A program made the translations under genes and the position numbers. A DNA stretch of 64,000 nucleotides from the NCBI GenBank assembly GCA_964630925.1, contig CAZVZK010000009.1, positions 54,633-118,632 on the forward strand, written 5' to 3'. Source of the stretch: RGDT01 sp964630925. Its GTDB lineage: Bacteria; Planctomycetota; Planctomycetia; Gemmatales; Gemmataceae. The notes beneath the pieces were generated by a model that saw only the letters and a program-made list of their open reading frames with translations, did no database searches and was not told the origin of the DNA. Below, one piece after another: positions 1 through 8,567 of the stretch. Every line of letters starts with the position of its first letter. Position 1 is the stretch's first letter.

Positions 1-507
1 CCGTGGCTGGGCGGCGTCGAGCGCCTGTCGCTGCACGCCAACGAGATCGGCGACACGGGGGCGATGGCGCTGGGTGCGTCGCCGTGCCTGCGGGCGCTGA
101 CCTCGCTGGACCTGGCGCAGAACGACGGTCTGGGCGCGGCGGGGACGCGGGCGCTGGTGTCGGCGGGGTGGGCGCGGAAGCTGCGCGACCTGGCGTTGTG
201 GAACGACCCGCTGGGCGATGACGGGGCCGTGGCCATCGCGGAGGCCGACGCGCTGACGAACCTTGTCGAGCTGTCGATCTCGGGCGCCGGCATCGGCGGC
301 CGGGGGGCGATGGCGTTGGCGTCGTCGCCGTACCTGGGCCGCGTGGAGCGGCTGTTCCTGCGCGACAACCCCATCGGGGCCGAGGGGGCGAGGGCACTGG
401 CGGCGTGGCCCGGCGAGGCGTTGAAGCGCCTGGACGTGGACGACGACGATCTGCCCGAGGACGTGAAGGCGGCGCTGGCGGCGCGGACGGGGGTGCGTCA
501 TGCATGA
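1..507 (+). CDS. Leucine-rich-repeat protein, 5' end outside window
   Basis: The frame is open from the first base (PWLGGVERLSLHANEIGDTG) and stops at 505-507. The 168 visible residues are ribonuclease-inhibitor-like LRRs: units of about 25-28 residues with L-x-x-L-x-L-x-x-N followed by G-A-x-A-L-A. The C-terminal end resembles that of the complete TIGR02996-LRR proteins that follow, so this is probably the tail of another member with its TIGR02996 head upstream. No signal peptide can be judged. Its last codons overlap the next gene by 8 nt, which suggests translational coupling. LRRs of this type bind protein partners; the partner is unknown. Confidence 0.8.
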   Translation, partial: PWLGGVERLSLHANEIGDTGAMALGASPCLRALTSLDLAQNDGLGAAGTRALVSAGWARKLRDLALWNDPLGDDGAVAIAEADALTNLVELSISGAGIGGRGAMALASSPYLGRVERLFLRDNPIGAEGARALAAWPGEALKRLDVDDDDLPEDVKAALAARTGVRHA

Positions 508-1756
508 TGCCTTCATGGACGACATCTGCGCGAATCCCGACGACGACACGCCGCGCCTCGTCTACGCCGATTGGCTCGACGAGAACGGCGAGCCGGAGAG
601 GGCGGAGTTCATCCGCGCGCAGATCCAGGCATACCGGATGCCCGAGAGCGAGGAGCGGTGGGCGCTGGTGGCGAGGTCGTTCGAGCTGCGCGAGGCCCAC
701 TGGGATGAGTGGTTCGGATGGCTGCGTCTGCCGGAAGAGCAGTTTGAGGCCGAACGCGGCTTCGTATCGCATATCTGCACCCATATCTCCTGGCTGGTGG
801 AGCGTGGGGATTGCCCTCGGCTCCCGCTCAAAGCCCTCTCGCTGCACGGGGAGCATGCAGACCCGCAACACCTGGCGGATCTCGCGCGATGCGACCTGTC
901 GCGGGTGACTCACCTGTCGCTCTGGGACGATTCGGACTTCCCCGCCGGTGGCCCCCCGGCCTCGACCTTCGATGATGTGCTCGCCCTGCTGTCGCGGGTG
1001 AAACTGCCGGTGCTCACCGGCCTGGAGATCTATCAGATGCGGGTCAGCCTGCCCACGCTGCTGCATCAGCTCACCGGGGAGCGCACGCCCCGGCTGTGCG
1101 GCCTCTCGTTGATCCACGCGGGCATCACCTCGGGTGATCTTCTACGGCTCGCCACGTGGCCACTCCTCCCGCAACTGGAGTCGCTCCGCCTTGATGGCAA
1201 CGAGATCGAGGACGGGGCCTCCGCCCTGCGTTCCTGCGAGCTCGGGCGGCTGCGGACCTTGCACCTACCGGGGACGGCCCCGGACGCAGCCGGCCTGCGA
1301 GAGATGCTCTCCAACCCGACGCTCTCTGCGCTGGCGGACCTTGACCTTTCCGGGAACGCGCTGAACCGATTCGGGGCGGCCACGTTCTCGGCGGCCCGCC
1401 TCCCCTCGCTCTCCCGGCTGTCACTGCGCAACAACGGGCTAGGGTCCGGGATCTGCCACGCCCTCGGGGCCTGGCTGGCACGACAACCGATCAAGGACCT
1501 CGACCTGAGCCAGAACCCGATGCGAGATCCCGGCCTCTACGCCTTGCTGGAGGGCGGCGCGTTCACCGGTGTCGAGACGCTGACCCTGTTCGACTGCGGC
1601 CTCGGCGATGCGGGCGCCCGGCTTCTGTGCGACAGCGCCATCAGCCCGCGCAAGTTGACGGTGTACGGCAACACGTTCTCCGAGGCCGCACGCGCCTCGC
1701 TGCGGGAGCGGTTCGGCAAGGTACTGGCGCCGTTCGAGGAAGAGATCCCCTTTTGA
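500..1756 (+). CDS. TIGR02996 domain LRR protein
   Basis: 418 aa. Residues 1-55 form a TIGR02996 'repeat-companion' head (key words DDDTPRLVYADWLDENG and RAEFIRAQ), a domain found mainly in planctomycetes and of unknown function. Residues 150-400 are degenerate RI-type LRRs (LESLRLDGNEI, LADLDLSGNAL, IKDLDLSQNP). There is no signal peptide or transmembrane segment, so a cytoplasmic interaction protein is inferred. The ATG overlaps the stop of the upstream LRR gene. It is the second of a four-gene tandem run and closely resembles the next gene. Confidence 0.87.
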   Translation: MHDAFMDDICANPDDDTPRLVYADWLDENGEPERAEFIRAQIQAYRMPESEERWALVARSFELREAHWDEWFGWLRLPEEQFEAERGFVSHICTHISWLVERGDCPRLPLKALSLHGEHADPQHLADLARCDLSRVTHLSLWDDSDFPAGGPPASTFDDVLALLSRVKLPVLTGLEIYQMRVSLPTLLHQLTGERTPRLCGLSLIHAGITSGDLLRLATWPLLPQLESLRLDGNEIEDGASALRSCELGRLRTLHLPGTAPDAAGLREMLSNPTLSALADLDLSGNALNRFGAATFSAARLPSLSRLSLRNNGLGSGICHALGAWLARQPIKDLDLSQNPMRDPGLYALLEGGAFTGVETLTLFDCGLGDAGARLLCDSAISPRKLTVYGNTFSEAARASLRERFGKVLAPFEEEIPF

Positions 1757-1771
1757 GGCGGAGCGTCCACC

Positions 1772-2995
1772 ATGCACGACGCCTTCATGGACGACATCTG
1801 CGAGAACCCCGACGACGATACCCCGCGCCTCGTCTACGCCGACTGGCTCGATGACAACGGCCACGAGGACCGGGCGCAATTCATCCGCCTCCAGATCGCG
1901 GCGGAGCGCCTGCCGTACGGCAAGGAGCGCTGGGACCTGTGTGGGCGGGCGAACGAGACCAAGCATCGGCGCTGGGAGGAGTGGTTCGGCTGGCTGAAGT
2001 TGGGAAGGGAAGGGATCGAGGTCGAACGCGGCTTCGTGTCGGGCATCAAGGCGGACATCGCCTGGCTGGTTGAGCGAGGCGATTGGCCGCGCCTGCCGCT
2101 GCGTCGGCGCGAGCTGGAGGATCGCACAGCCACGGAGGAGCGGGTCCAGGCGCTCGCAGGATGTGCAGGGCGGGGACGGGTGACGCGCCTCTCGCTCGGC
2201 GGCGAGCAACTTGACTCCCGCCACGTCTATAATCTCCTATGGCAGAGAGAGTGGCCGACGCTAGAGGACTTCGAGCTGCATGGCGTGTACATGCTCGCAT
2301 CGTTAATCATGGTAGTGTTCCACGATCAGCCGCTGCCGGCCCTGCGGCGGCTCACGCTCCGTGGGACGGGGCTCGCGCCGGACGACACGGAGATCATCGC
2401 TGATTCGCCGCTCCTGCCACGGCTCGACGGGTTGGACCTCGGTGGCAACCCCCTCGGCGATCTGCGCGATTTCGCGGGGACAGACCTTTCGGCACTCCGC
2501 AGCCTGGGGCTGGAGGCCGTGACGACGGATCTCGACAACCTGCGGGCCCTCCTCGCCAATCCCACGCTCGCCGGGGTCAGGCTGCTGGATCTCGCCGGCA
2601 ACGGCCTGGGCGACGAGACGGCGTCTGCCCTCCCCCACAAGGCGCTGTCGGATCTCTTCAGGCTCGACCTGGGGCGCAACGACATCGGGCCCGCCGGCAT
2701 CACGCGGCTGGCGACGTGGCTCGCCCGCCGGCCCCTCTTCTGGCTCAACCTGGGCGGCAACCCGCTCGGAGATGAAGGCCTCGCCGCACTCCTGGAGGCC
2801 GGCGCGCTCGACAAGGTCGATTGCCTCGACCTTTCTGACTGCTCGCTGGGCGACTCCTCGGCCGACGCCCTGTGCGCCGCCGCCATCGACCCGTTCGGGC
2901 CGAACCTGCGCGACAACGCCTTCTCGGCCGCCGCCCTGTCGCGATTGCGGAGACGGTTCGGGGACCGCATGTCCGCCGACGACGACCCATACTGA
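1772..2995 (+). CDS. TIGR02996 domain LRR protein
   Basis: 407 aa, a close paralogue of the upstream gene: the first 12 residues are nearly identical (MHDAFMDDICENPDDDTPRL). A TIGR02996 head (1-55) is followed by a Trp-rich linker (EEWFGWLKLG) and LRRs to the C-terminus (LDGLDLGGNPLGD, LFRLDLGRNDIG, LFWLNLGGNPLGD). Start ATG 1772 has GGAG 7-8 nt upstream. The gap to the upstream gene is 15 nt. The leader (GCGGAGCGTCC) is also found before the following gene, consistent with recent tandem duplication. Function unknown. Confidence 0.87.
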   Translation: MHDAFMDDICENPDDDTPRLVYADWLDDNGHEDRAQFIRLQIAAERLPYGKERWDLCGRANETKHRRWEEWFGWLKLGREGIEVERGFVSGIKADIAWLVERGDWPRLPLRRRELEDRTATEERVQALAGCAGRGRVTRLSLGGEQLDSRHVYNLLWQREWPTLEDFELHGVYMLASLIMVVFHDQPLPALRRLTLRGTGLAPDDTEIIADSPLLPRLDGLDLGGNPLGDLRDFAGTDLSALRSLGLEAVTTDLDNLRALLANPTLAGVRLLDLAGNGLGDETASALPHKALSDLFRLDLGRNDIGPAGITRLATWLARRPLFWLNLGGNPLGDEGLAALLEAGALDKVDCLDLSDCSLGDSSADALCAAAIDPFGPNLRDNAFSAAALSRLRRRFGDRMSADDDPY

Positions 2996-3019
2996 ACCCA
3001 CAGACGCGGAGCGTCCCAC

Positions 3020-4231
3020 ATGGGCACACGGACGGAGCTACTCTCGCTGCTGCGGGCCGCCAAGGAGGATCTCGGCGACGCCCCGCGCCGGCTCATCCTC
3101 GCCGACTGGCTGGAGGAGCACGGCGACCTGGTGGACCGCGAGAAGGCGGAGATGCTGCGCGGCCTCGTGGCCGGGGGGCCGCTGGGGCCGCCGGGGATCG
3201 AGTGGTATCCGGGCATCGAGGCGATGCGCTTCGGCCACACACACACACCGCAAGGCTTTCTGCGCGTCCAGGCCCCGGCGCGGACGCTGGCGACGCCGCG
3301 CGGCGTGGCTCTCGCCGACACGGAGGAGTGGGCCTGGGTGGCCGACCTCACCGTCTGCCCCTGCCCGGCACGGGGGGCGGCCAAGCTCGTCGATGCGGGG
3401 CTTCTGACCGACATCCCGTCCCTGTCATTCCGCCAGGCGTCGGCACTGCGCGCCGCCGGTGCGACGGCCCTGGGGCGGCTGCCGGGGCACGCGCTCCTGC
3501 GTCAGTTGGATCTGCACAACGCCTCCATCGAGCTAACGGGGCTGCGCCACCTCCTGCGGGGGGCGTTCGTGCCGCGCCTGGAGTGGCTCGACCTGTCGGG
3601 GTGCTGCCTGTTGGGGATGAGCCTCCGCGACCTCGCCGACGCGCCCCTCACCTCCCTCCGCGTCCTCCGTTTGGATAACAACCAGCTCCGCGAAGGCCCC
3701 GGGCTGCTGGCGAAGGCGCCCTGGCTGGCGGGGGTCCGCGAGCTGGACCTCACCAACTCGCTGATCAACCCGTCCGGCTTTCACGGCCTGCTCGCCTGCC
3801 CCCTCCCGGCCCTGGAGACGCTGCGTCTGGGCTTCAACGACATCGGCGACGCCGAGCTGGCCGCCCTCGCGGCCTCGCCGCTCATGGGCCGGCTGCGGGA
3901 CCTCTCCCTCGACGGGCTGCGCGTCACAGCACGCGGGCTGCGGGCCCTCGACGCCTCCGCGCACGCGCCGCGCCTGCACTCCCTGAGCCTGAACGGGTGC
4001 TCCCAGGGCAACGCCCTGGCGGTGCAGATCGCCCAGTCCCCCTGGGCGGCCTGGCTCACGACGCTGTCCCTGCGACAGTCACAGATCGGTGCCGCGGGTG
4101 CGGACGCCCTGGCCGAGTCCGAATACCTGAAGGGCCTCACCCGCCTGCACATCCAGAGGAACGACATCCCCGCCGCCGCGGAGATGCGGCTGCGGGCGCG
4201 GGTCAGCGGCGGCATCGTCGTCCTGGATTGA
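3020..4231 (+). CDS. TIGR02996-like LRR protein
   Basis: 403 aa. The head (residues 8-50: DAPRRLILADWLEEHGD) is a diverged TIGR02996 domain. It is followed by LRRs from about residue 155 (LLRQLDLHNASIE, LEWLDLSGCCL, LRVLRLDNNQL, LETLRLGFNDIGD). No signal peptide. It is less similar to its two upstream neighbours than they are to each other. The spacer to the previous stop is 24 nt and the leader carries the same GCGGAGCGTCC as the previous gene. It ends the first LRR cluster; the next gene is convergent. Confidence 0.83.
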   Translation: MGTRTELLSLLRAAKEDLGDAPRRLILADWLEEHGDLVDREKAEMLRGLVAGGPLGPPGIEWYPGIEAMRFGHTHTPQGFLRVQAPARTLATPRGVALADTEEWAWVADLTVCPCPARGAAKLVDAGLLTDIPSLSFRQASALRAAGATALGRLPGHALLRQLDLHNASIELTGLRHLLRGAFVPRLEWLDLSGCCLLGMSLRDLADAPLTSLRVLRLDNNQLREGPGLLAKAPWLAGVRELDLTNSLINPSGFHGLLACPLPALETLRLGFNDIGDAELAALAASPLMGRLRDLSLDGLRVTARGLRALDASAHAPRLHSLSLNGCSQGNALAVQIAQSPWAAWLTTLSLRQSQIGAAGADALAESEYLKGLTRLHIQRNDIPAAAEMRLRARVSGGIVVLD

Positions 4232-4269
4232 CGCGCGTGGGTGCGATCCGCGTGACTTGGCCGACTCAC

Positions 4270-4315
4270 GCCCCGGCAAGCCGGGAGGCGGGCCGAAGGG
4301 CTTCACGCCCTCGGG
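4270..4315. terminator. possible hairpin terminator between convergent genes
   Basis: The 71-nt space between the convergent LRR and YaiI genes holds a GC hairpin (CCCGG-caag-CCGGG, 4272-4285) and a second weaker one around 4298-4312 (AGGGC-ttcac-GCCCT). There is no clear T tract. Role inferred from position. Confidence 0.3.
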
Positions 4316-4755
4316 TGTGCCCTCAAAACAGCGTTCGCCAGCTCGTCCAGCTTCGACAGGAATCGCGAGCGGTCCTTCGGCCCCATGGGCGCCGGTCCGC
4401 CCGTCCTCTCCCCCGTCTGCCGCAGCGTCTCCAGCAATTCACGCGTCGCCAGGGCCGAGCCGATGTCGTCCTCCGTGAACGGGTGGCCCTTGTGCCCCAG
4501 CACCCGCGCGCCCCTCGCCAGCGCCCGCGCCGCCAGGGGGATGTCCACCGTGATGACGATGTCGCCGGGCCCGCACACATCGGCGATGTGGTCGTCCGCC
4601 GCCCCGAATCCGCCGCGAACCGCCATCTCCACGCCCGCCGGGACACGCATCGGCGAATTCGCCACGACGACGACACGCAGGGAGTAGCGTCCGGCCACGC
4701 GGTACGTCTCGGCCTTGACCGGGCAGGCGTCGGCGTCGATGAAGATGACGTGCAT
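4303..4755 (-). CDS. YaiI/YqxD (UPF0178) family protein
   Basis: 150 aa, the usual family length. The N-terminal strand and acidic motif IFIDADACPVKAE (residues 4-16), the central DDHIADVCGPGDIVITVDIPLA and the later LGHKGHPFTEDDIG are the hallmarks of UPF0178, a compact PIN-like fold whose biochemical role is not established. The conserved Asp residues (D7, D9, and the TVDIPLA Asp) would form the metal-binding face expected of a nuclease-like fold. No signal peptide. It is transcribed divergently from the DEAD-box helicase gene, with 111 nt between the start codons. Confidence 0.9.
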   Translation of the reverse strand: MHVIFIDADACPVKAETYRVAGRYSLRVVVVANSPMRVPAGVEMAVRGGFGAADDHIADVCGPGDIVITVDIPLAARALARGARVLGHKGHPFTEDDIGSALATRELLETLRQTGERTGGPAPMGPKDRSRFLSKLDELANAVLRAHPRA

Positions 4756-4866
4756 GTGAACCTCGAATCCCCCATTGTGTCAAGAAGTGGGCTGTTCCGC
4801 GACGCCCCTCTGGCATACACTATCTGCTGTGAGTCAACTTACGCCCTTGCCCCGCATGAGACCCTG

Positions 4867-6111
4867 ATGCCATTCCAGAAGCTCGGCCTGCCCGACACCC
4901 TCGTCAAGAACGTCGCCTCCCTCAAGTACACCACCCCGACGCCCATCCAGGCCCAGGCCATCCCGGCGGCCCGGGGCGGCCGTGACCTCGTCGCCACCGC
5001 GCAGACGGGCTCCGGCAAGACCGCCGCGTTCCTGCTGCCGATCATCGAGAAGCTCCTCGCCCGCCCGCGCGGCGGCGCCGGCGCCCTCGTGCTCGCACCC
5101 ACGCGCGAATTGGCCCACCAGATCGTCGGCGTCTTCAAGGGCCTCGCCGCCGGCACGCCCCTCAAGGCCGCCCTCGTCATCGGCGGCCAGGCGATGAGCC
5201 CCCAGGTGCGCGACGTGCGCTCCGCCGACATCGTCGTCGCCACGCCGGGACGGCTCCTCGCCCACCTCAACGACGGCGCCTTCAAGCTCGACAAGGCGCA
5301 GGCCCTCGTCCTCGACGAGGCCGACCAGATGTTCGACTTCGGATTCTTCCCGGACATCAAGCGCATCCTGCGCCACCTGCCGGCCACCCGGCAGACGCTG
5401 CTGTTCAGCGCCACCATGCCGCCGGAGGTGGCCGACCTGGCGCGGTCGATCCTGCGCGACCCGGTCAAGGTGAGCGTCGGCCGCGAGGGCACCCCCGTCG
5501 AGACGGTCACGCAGACCGCCTACCCCGTGCCGGCGGGCCGCAAGCGCGCCCTGCTGGAACACCTGCTGGAGCGTTTCGACCGGCCCTCGGTGCTGGTGTT
5601 CACCCGGACGCGCCGCGGCGCCAAGAAGCTGGCCCGGGCCCTGTGGGACTCCGGCCACGAGGTCGAGGAGCTGCACGCCGACCGCAGCAACTCGCAGCGC
5701 GAGCGGGCGATGGCCAGCTTCCGCGCCGGCAAGGCCCCGATCATGGTGGCCACGAACATCGCGGCCCGCGGCATCGACGTGCGCCACGTCACGCACGTCA
5801 TTAATTTCGACGTCCCCATGACGCATGAGGAGTTCGTCCACCGCATCGGGCGCACCGGCCGGGCCGGCGACGACGGCGACGCCCTGGTCTTCGTCTCGCC
5901 CGAGGAGCAGGACCTGCTCTCGCGCATCGAGCGGCGGTTGGGCAAGAAGGTGCCGCGGAAGAAGCTCGACGACTTCGACTACGGCGCGCCGCCGGAGAAG
6001 ATCGACCTGGACCGCCCCGCGCGCAAGCCGCTGAAGCCGCAGAAGCGGCAAATGGCGCTCGCCGGCGGCCCGCCGAAGCGCAAGCCGTTCCGCGGCCAGG
6101 GCCGCCGCTAA
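4867..6111 (+). CDS. DEAD-box RNA helicase
   Basis: 414 aa from ATG 4867. The frame is open far upstream, but the family sequence begins at MPFQKLGLPDTLVKNV. All motifs are present: Q motif (TPTPIQAQAIP), Walker A (AQTGSGKT), PTRELAHQ, TPGR, VLDEADQMFDFGF, SAT, then the second RecA domain with ARGIDV and HRIGRTGRAG. The C-terminus is a short basic tail (KPLKPQKRQ...KRKPFRGQGRR), as in RhlE/SrmB-like helicases. Role: ATP-dependent unwinding of RNA in ribosome assembly or RNA turnover; the exact subgroup cannot be decided. Monocistronic by context. Confidence 0.95.
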   Translation: MPFQKLGLPDTLVKNVASLKYTTPTPIQAQAIPAARGGRDLVATAQTGSGKTAAFLLPIIEKLLARPRGGAGALVLAPTRELAHQIVGVFKGLAAGTPLKAALVIGGQAMSPQVRDVRSADIVVATPGRLLAHLNDGAFKLDKAQALVLDEADQMFDFGFFPDIKRILRHLPATRQTLLFSATMPPEVADLARSILRDPVKVSVGREGTPVETVTQTAYPVPAGRKRALLEHLLERFDRPSVLVFTRTRRGAKKLARALWDSGHEVEELHADRSNSQRERAMASFRAGKAPIMVATNIAARGIDVRHVTHVINFDVPMTHEEFVHRIGRTGRAGDDGDALVFVSPEEQDLLSRIERRLGKKVPRKKLDDFDYGAPPEKIDLDRPARKPLKPQKRQMALAGGPPKRKPFRGQGRR

Positions 6112-6165
6112 CGCCCTTGCCCGCGGGTGGCGGCGCGGGTAGGGTGAAGGGCGGAGGGGTGTACG

Positions 6166-6480
6166 ATGTCGAAGATCCCTGACGCCACCCTCGATCTGGA
6201 GACACGTTTCAAGCTCCTCGCCGAGAGGTGGAAGGAGGAGACGGGGCTGCTGTCGGATCCCGACAAGGCGGCCGCCCACCCCGCGTATCAGGAGGTCATC
6301 CGCCTCGGCCCGCCGGTCATCCCGCTGCTGTTGCGCGACATGCAGAGGGACCATTCGCACTGGTTCGAGGCCCTGGCGGCGATCACCGGCGAGCGGCCGA
6401 TCCCGCGTGAACATGCGGGGAAGATTCGGCTGATGGTCGAGGACTGGCTCGCTTGGGGCCGTACACGCGGGGTCATCTGA
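6166..6480 (+). CDS. Conserved protein of unknown function
   Basis: 104 aa. Start ATG 6166 is preceded by GGAGGGG at good spacing. The N-terminal half is helical and charged (ETRFKLLAERWKEETGLLSDPDKAAAHPAYQ). The core PPVIPLLLRDMQ and W-F-E-A-L-A-A-I-T-G is a pattern I have seen in small proteins scattered through planctomycetes and cyanobacteria, sometimes near defence or toxin genes; no function is known to me. It is cytoplasmic by composition. The downstream RDD gene begins 25 nt later on the same strand, so the two may be co-transcribed. Confidence 0.7.
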   Translation: MSKIPDATLDLETRFKLLAERWKEETGLLSDPDKAAAHPAYQEVIRLGPPVIPLLLRDMQRDHSHWFEALAAITGERPIPREHAGKIRLMVEDWLAWGRTRGVI

Positions 6481-6505
6481 CGGGTCGGAGGCGTGCGGGT
6501 GAATC

Positions 6506-7072
6506 ATGGAAGCGCCGCGCGTCGTCGCTGACCGGCTCAACCTGCGGCGTTGGCCGTACAGGCTCGCGTCCAACGACGCCCGCCTGCTTGCCCTCATGGT
6601 GGACGTGGCATTGATCGCCGCGTACGTCTACCTGCTGCTCCTCCTGCTCCCTCCGTTGCCCTACCTCCCTGATATCAATGCCACCTACGTGGCCGTCTTC
6701 GCCGGCCCGTTCCTGTATTTCACGCTGATGGAGTGGTCGTTCCGGGGCACCCTCGGCAAGCGGCTGTTCGGCCTCAAGGTCGTCGAAGATGACGGGTACC
6801 CACTGGGACTGACCCGGTCGGCCTTGCGTGCCGTGGGCAAACTCGCGTTCGGCATCCTCCCATTCGTGGGCATCCAGTCGCTCTTGAGTCTGTTCACCCT
6901 CGCGGCGACGCCCAGGAACCAGGCGCTCCACGATCTCCTCGCCATGACCGTGGTCATACGGGGAGGCGTCCAGCCCGTTGCACCGGAAGAGGTTGAGGAG
7001 GTTGACGATCCAGGGCCGGCCCCGCTCCCGCCCACCTCTCTTGACGTCCTCACGGACGATGTACGACGATGA
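6506..7072 (+). CDS. RDD family membrane protein
   Basis: 188 aa. An RDD-like pattern is seen: a basic/acidic entry to TM1 (residues 24-50, RLLALMVDVALIAAYVYLLL), TM2 around 61-78 (YVAVFAGPFLYFTLMEW), the conserved GTLGKRLFGLKVV after TM2, and a third hydrophobic stretch (LAFGILPFVGIQSLLSLF) followed by N-Q-A-L-H-D-L-L-A. The last 35 residues are acidic and proline-rich. RDD proteins are small inner-membrane proteins, some linked to ion or compatible-solute transport; the substrate here is unknown. Confidence 0.85.
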   Translation: MEAPRVVADRLNLRRWPYRLASNDARLLALMVDVALIAAYVYLLLLLLPPLPYLPDINATYVAVFAGPFLYFTLMEWSFRGTLGKRLFGLKVVEDDGYPLGLTRSALRAVGKLAFGILPFVGIQSLLSLFTLAATPRNQALHDLLAMTVVIRGGVQPVAPEEVEEVDDPGPAPLPPTSLDVLTDDVRR

Positions 7073-7144
7073 CCGCGTCGGGGATGGTTCAGTTCGCCGA
7101 CGGGGAATAGAACAATCGCTTCCCTGAACGCGGACGGGACAGGC

Positions 7145-8047
7145 ATGACCACGACTCACCACAACAACGTCCCCATCGACGACACCTTCGCCGAGGCGTT
7201 CCCCATGACGGGCGCCCGCGTCGTCGTCACCGCCGCCACCCCCGAGTGGGCCCTCGTCGCCGCCCGCGAGGCCACCGGCTACGCCGCCTCCGTCATCGGC
7301 TGCGACTGCGAGGCCGGGATCGAACACACCCTCACCCCCGACGAGACGCCCGACGGACGCCCCGGCGTCAGCCTGCTGTTCTTCGCGTTCTCCCGCGACG
7401 CGCTGCAGAAGGCGCTCGTCGGCCGCGTCGGCCAGTGCATCCTCACCTGCCCGACGACGGCCTGCTACAACGGCCTGCCCATCGACCCCACACGCTCGCT
7501 CTCCATCGGCGGATCGTTGCGCTATTTCGGCGACTCCTTCCAGATCTCCAAGCTCCTCGACGGGAGGCGCTACTGGCGTGTCCCCGTCATGGACGGCGAG
7601 TTCGTCTGCGAGGACCGCTTCGGCACCGTCAAGGGGGTGGCCGGCGGCAACCTCCTCCTCCTCGGCCGCACCCAGGCCGAGACCCTCGCCGCCGCCGAGG
7701 CCGCCATGGAGGCCGTCCGCGGCGTCCCCGGCACGATCGCGCCGTTCCCAGGAGGGATCGTGCGGAGCGGCAGCAAGGTCGGCAGCCGCTACAAGAAGCT
7801 CAAGGCCAGCACCAGCGACGCCTACTGCCCCACGCTGCGGCCCCTCGTCGAGACGAAGCTGGAGGCCGGCGTCGCCGCCGTCTACGAGATCGTCATCGAC
7901 GGCATCGACCTGGCGGCGGTCGAGGAGGCGATGCGCGAGGGGATGAAGGCGGCGTGCCGTCCGGGCGTCGTGCGCATCACGGCGGGCAACTACGGCGGCA
8001 AGCTCGGGCCGCACCACATCCACCTGCACAAACTGCTCGGCGGCTAG
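7145..8047 (+). CDS. ftr: Formylmethanofuran--tetrahydromethanopterin formyltransferase
   Basis: 300 aa, the normal length for Ftr/FhcD. Recognisable family sequences include IDDTFAEAFPM, GCDCEAGIEHTL...ETPDGRPGVSLLFF, CPTTACYNGLP and, C-terminally, ITAGNYGGKLGPHHIHLHKLL. The enzyme moves a formyl group between methanofuran and tetrahydromethanopterin. In non-methanogens it belongs to the H4MPT-linked formaldehyde oxidation branch, which is known in planctomycetes. No other gene of that pathway is in the window. Its stop overlaps that of the convergent ribH by 3 nt through a shared CTAG. Confidence 0.95.
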   Translation: MTTTHHNNVPIDDTFAEAFPMTGARVVVTAATPEWALVAAREATGYAASVIGCDCEAGIEHTLTPDETPDGRPGVSLLFFAFSRDALQKALVGRVGQCILTCPTTACYNGLPIDPTRSLSIGGSLRYFGDSFQISKLLDGRRYWRVPVMDGEFVCEDRFGTVKGVAGGNLLLLGRTQAETLAAAEAAMEAVRGVPGTIAPFPGGIVRSGSKVGSRYKKLKASTSDAYCPTLRPLVETKLEAGVAAVYEIVIDGIDLAAVEEAMREGMKAACRPGVVRITAGNYGGKLGPHHIHLHKLLGG

Positions 8048-8463
8048 CGCAGCGCCGCCAGCGTCTCCAGGCTGTGGAGCGCCGCCACCACCGCGGCCCG
8101 CGCCGCGCCGATCTTGCGCACCTCGGCCTGCTCCGGCGTCGCCCCAGGGCCGATGATGCCGATGCCGACGGGCTTCTTGTATTTCAGTTGAAGATCGACG
8201 AGGGCGGCGTGGACGACGTGGCCCATGACCTCGCCGTGCAGCGTCTCGCCCCTCTCGATGAACCCCAGCGCGACGACCACATCGACATCGCCGCGGGCCA
8301 GGAGGGCGTCGGCGACGAGCGGGATCTCGTAGGCCCCCGGCACGCGCACGAGGTTCACCAGACGCGCGCCCGCCGCCGCGATCTGGGCGCGGGCCGTCTC
8401 GACCATCGGATCGACGACGGCCTTGTTGAAGTCGGCCGCCACCACCGCCACCGCCGCGCTCAT
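8044..8463 (-). CDS. ribH: 6,7-dimethyl-8-ribityllumazine synthase
   Basis: 139 aa from the ATG at 8463, chosen because GGGAGG lies just upstream and MSAAVAVVAADFN matches the family N-terminus. Conserved elements are RVPGAYEIPLVADALL (substrate loop), GFIERGETLHGEVMGH (catalytic His region) and PVGIGIIGP. The enzyme condenses 3,4-dihydroxy-2-butanone 4-phosphate with the ribitylamino-pyrimidine in riboflavin synthesis. The partner RibBA, which makes both precursor branches, lies 35 kb away at 43095-44345. A somewhat short RibH, but the core is complete. Confidence 0.94.
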   Translation of the reverse strand: MSAAVAVVAADFNKAVVDPMVETARAQIAAAGARLVNLVRVPGAYEIPLVADALLARGDVDVVVALGFIERGETLHGEVMGHVVHAALVDLQLKYKKPVGIGIIGPGATPEQAEVRKIGAARAAVVAALHSLETLAALR

Positions 8464-8567
8464 GGCTCGCCCTCCCGCCGGAGGGGTGATCCTACGTGGC
8501 GGTTCGCCCCGCCGGCAAGGGCCGTGTAGGATGACCACGTCTTCCTTGCGGCCCGTGGGGATCGTCC

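Noticed and set aside
3997..4866. N-terminal extension of the DEAD-box helicase
   Set aside because: The frame is open, but it crosses the upstream LRR gene and YaiI on other frames and has no helicase-family sequence before ATG 4867.
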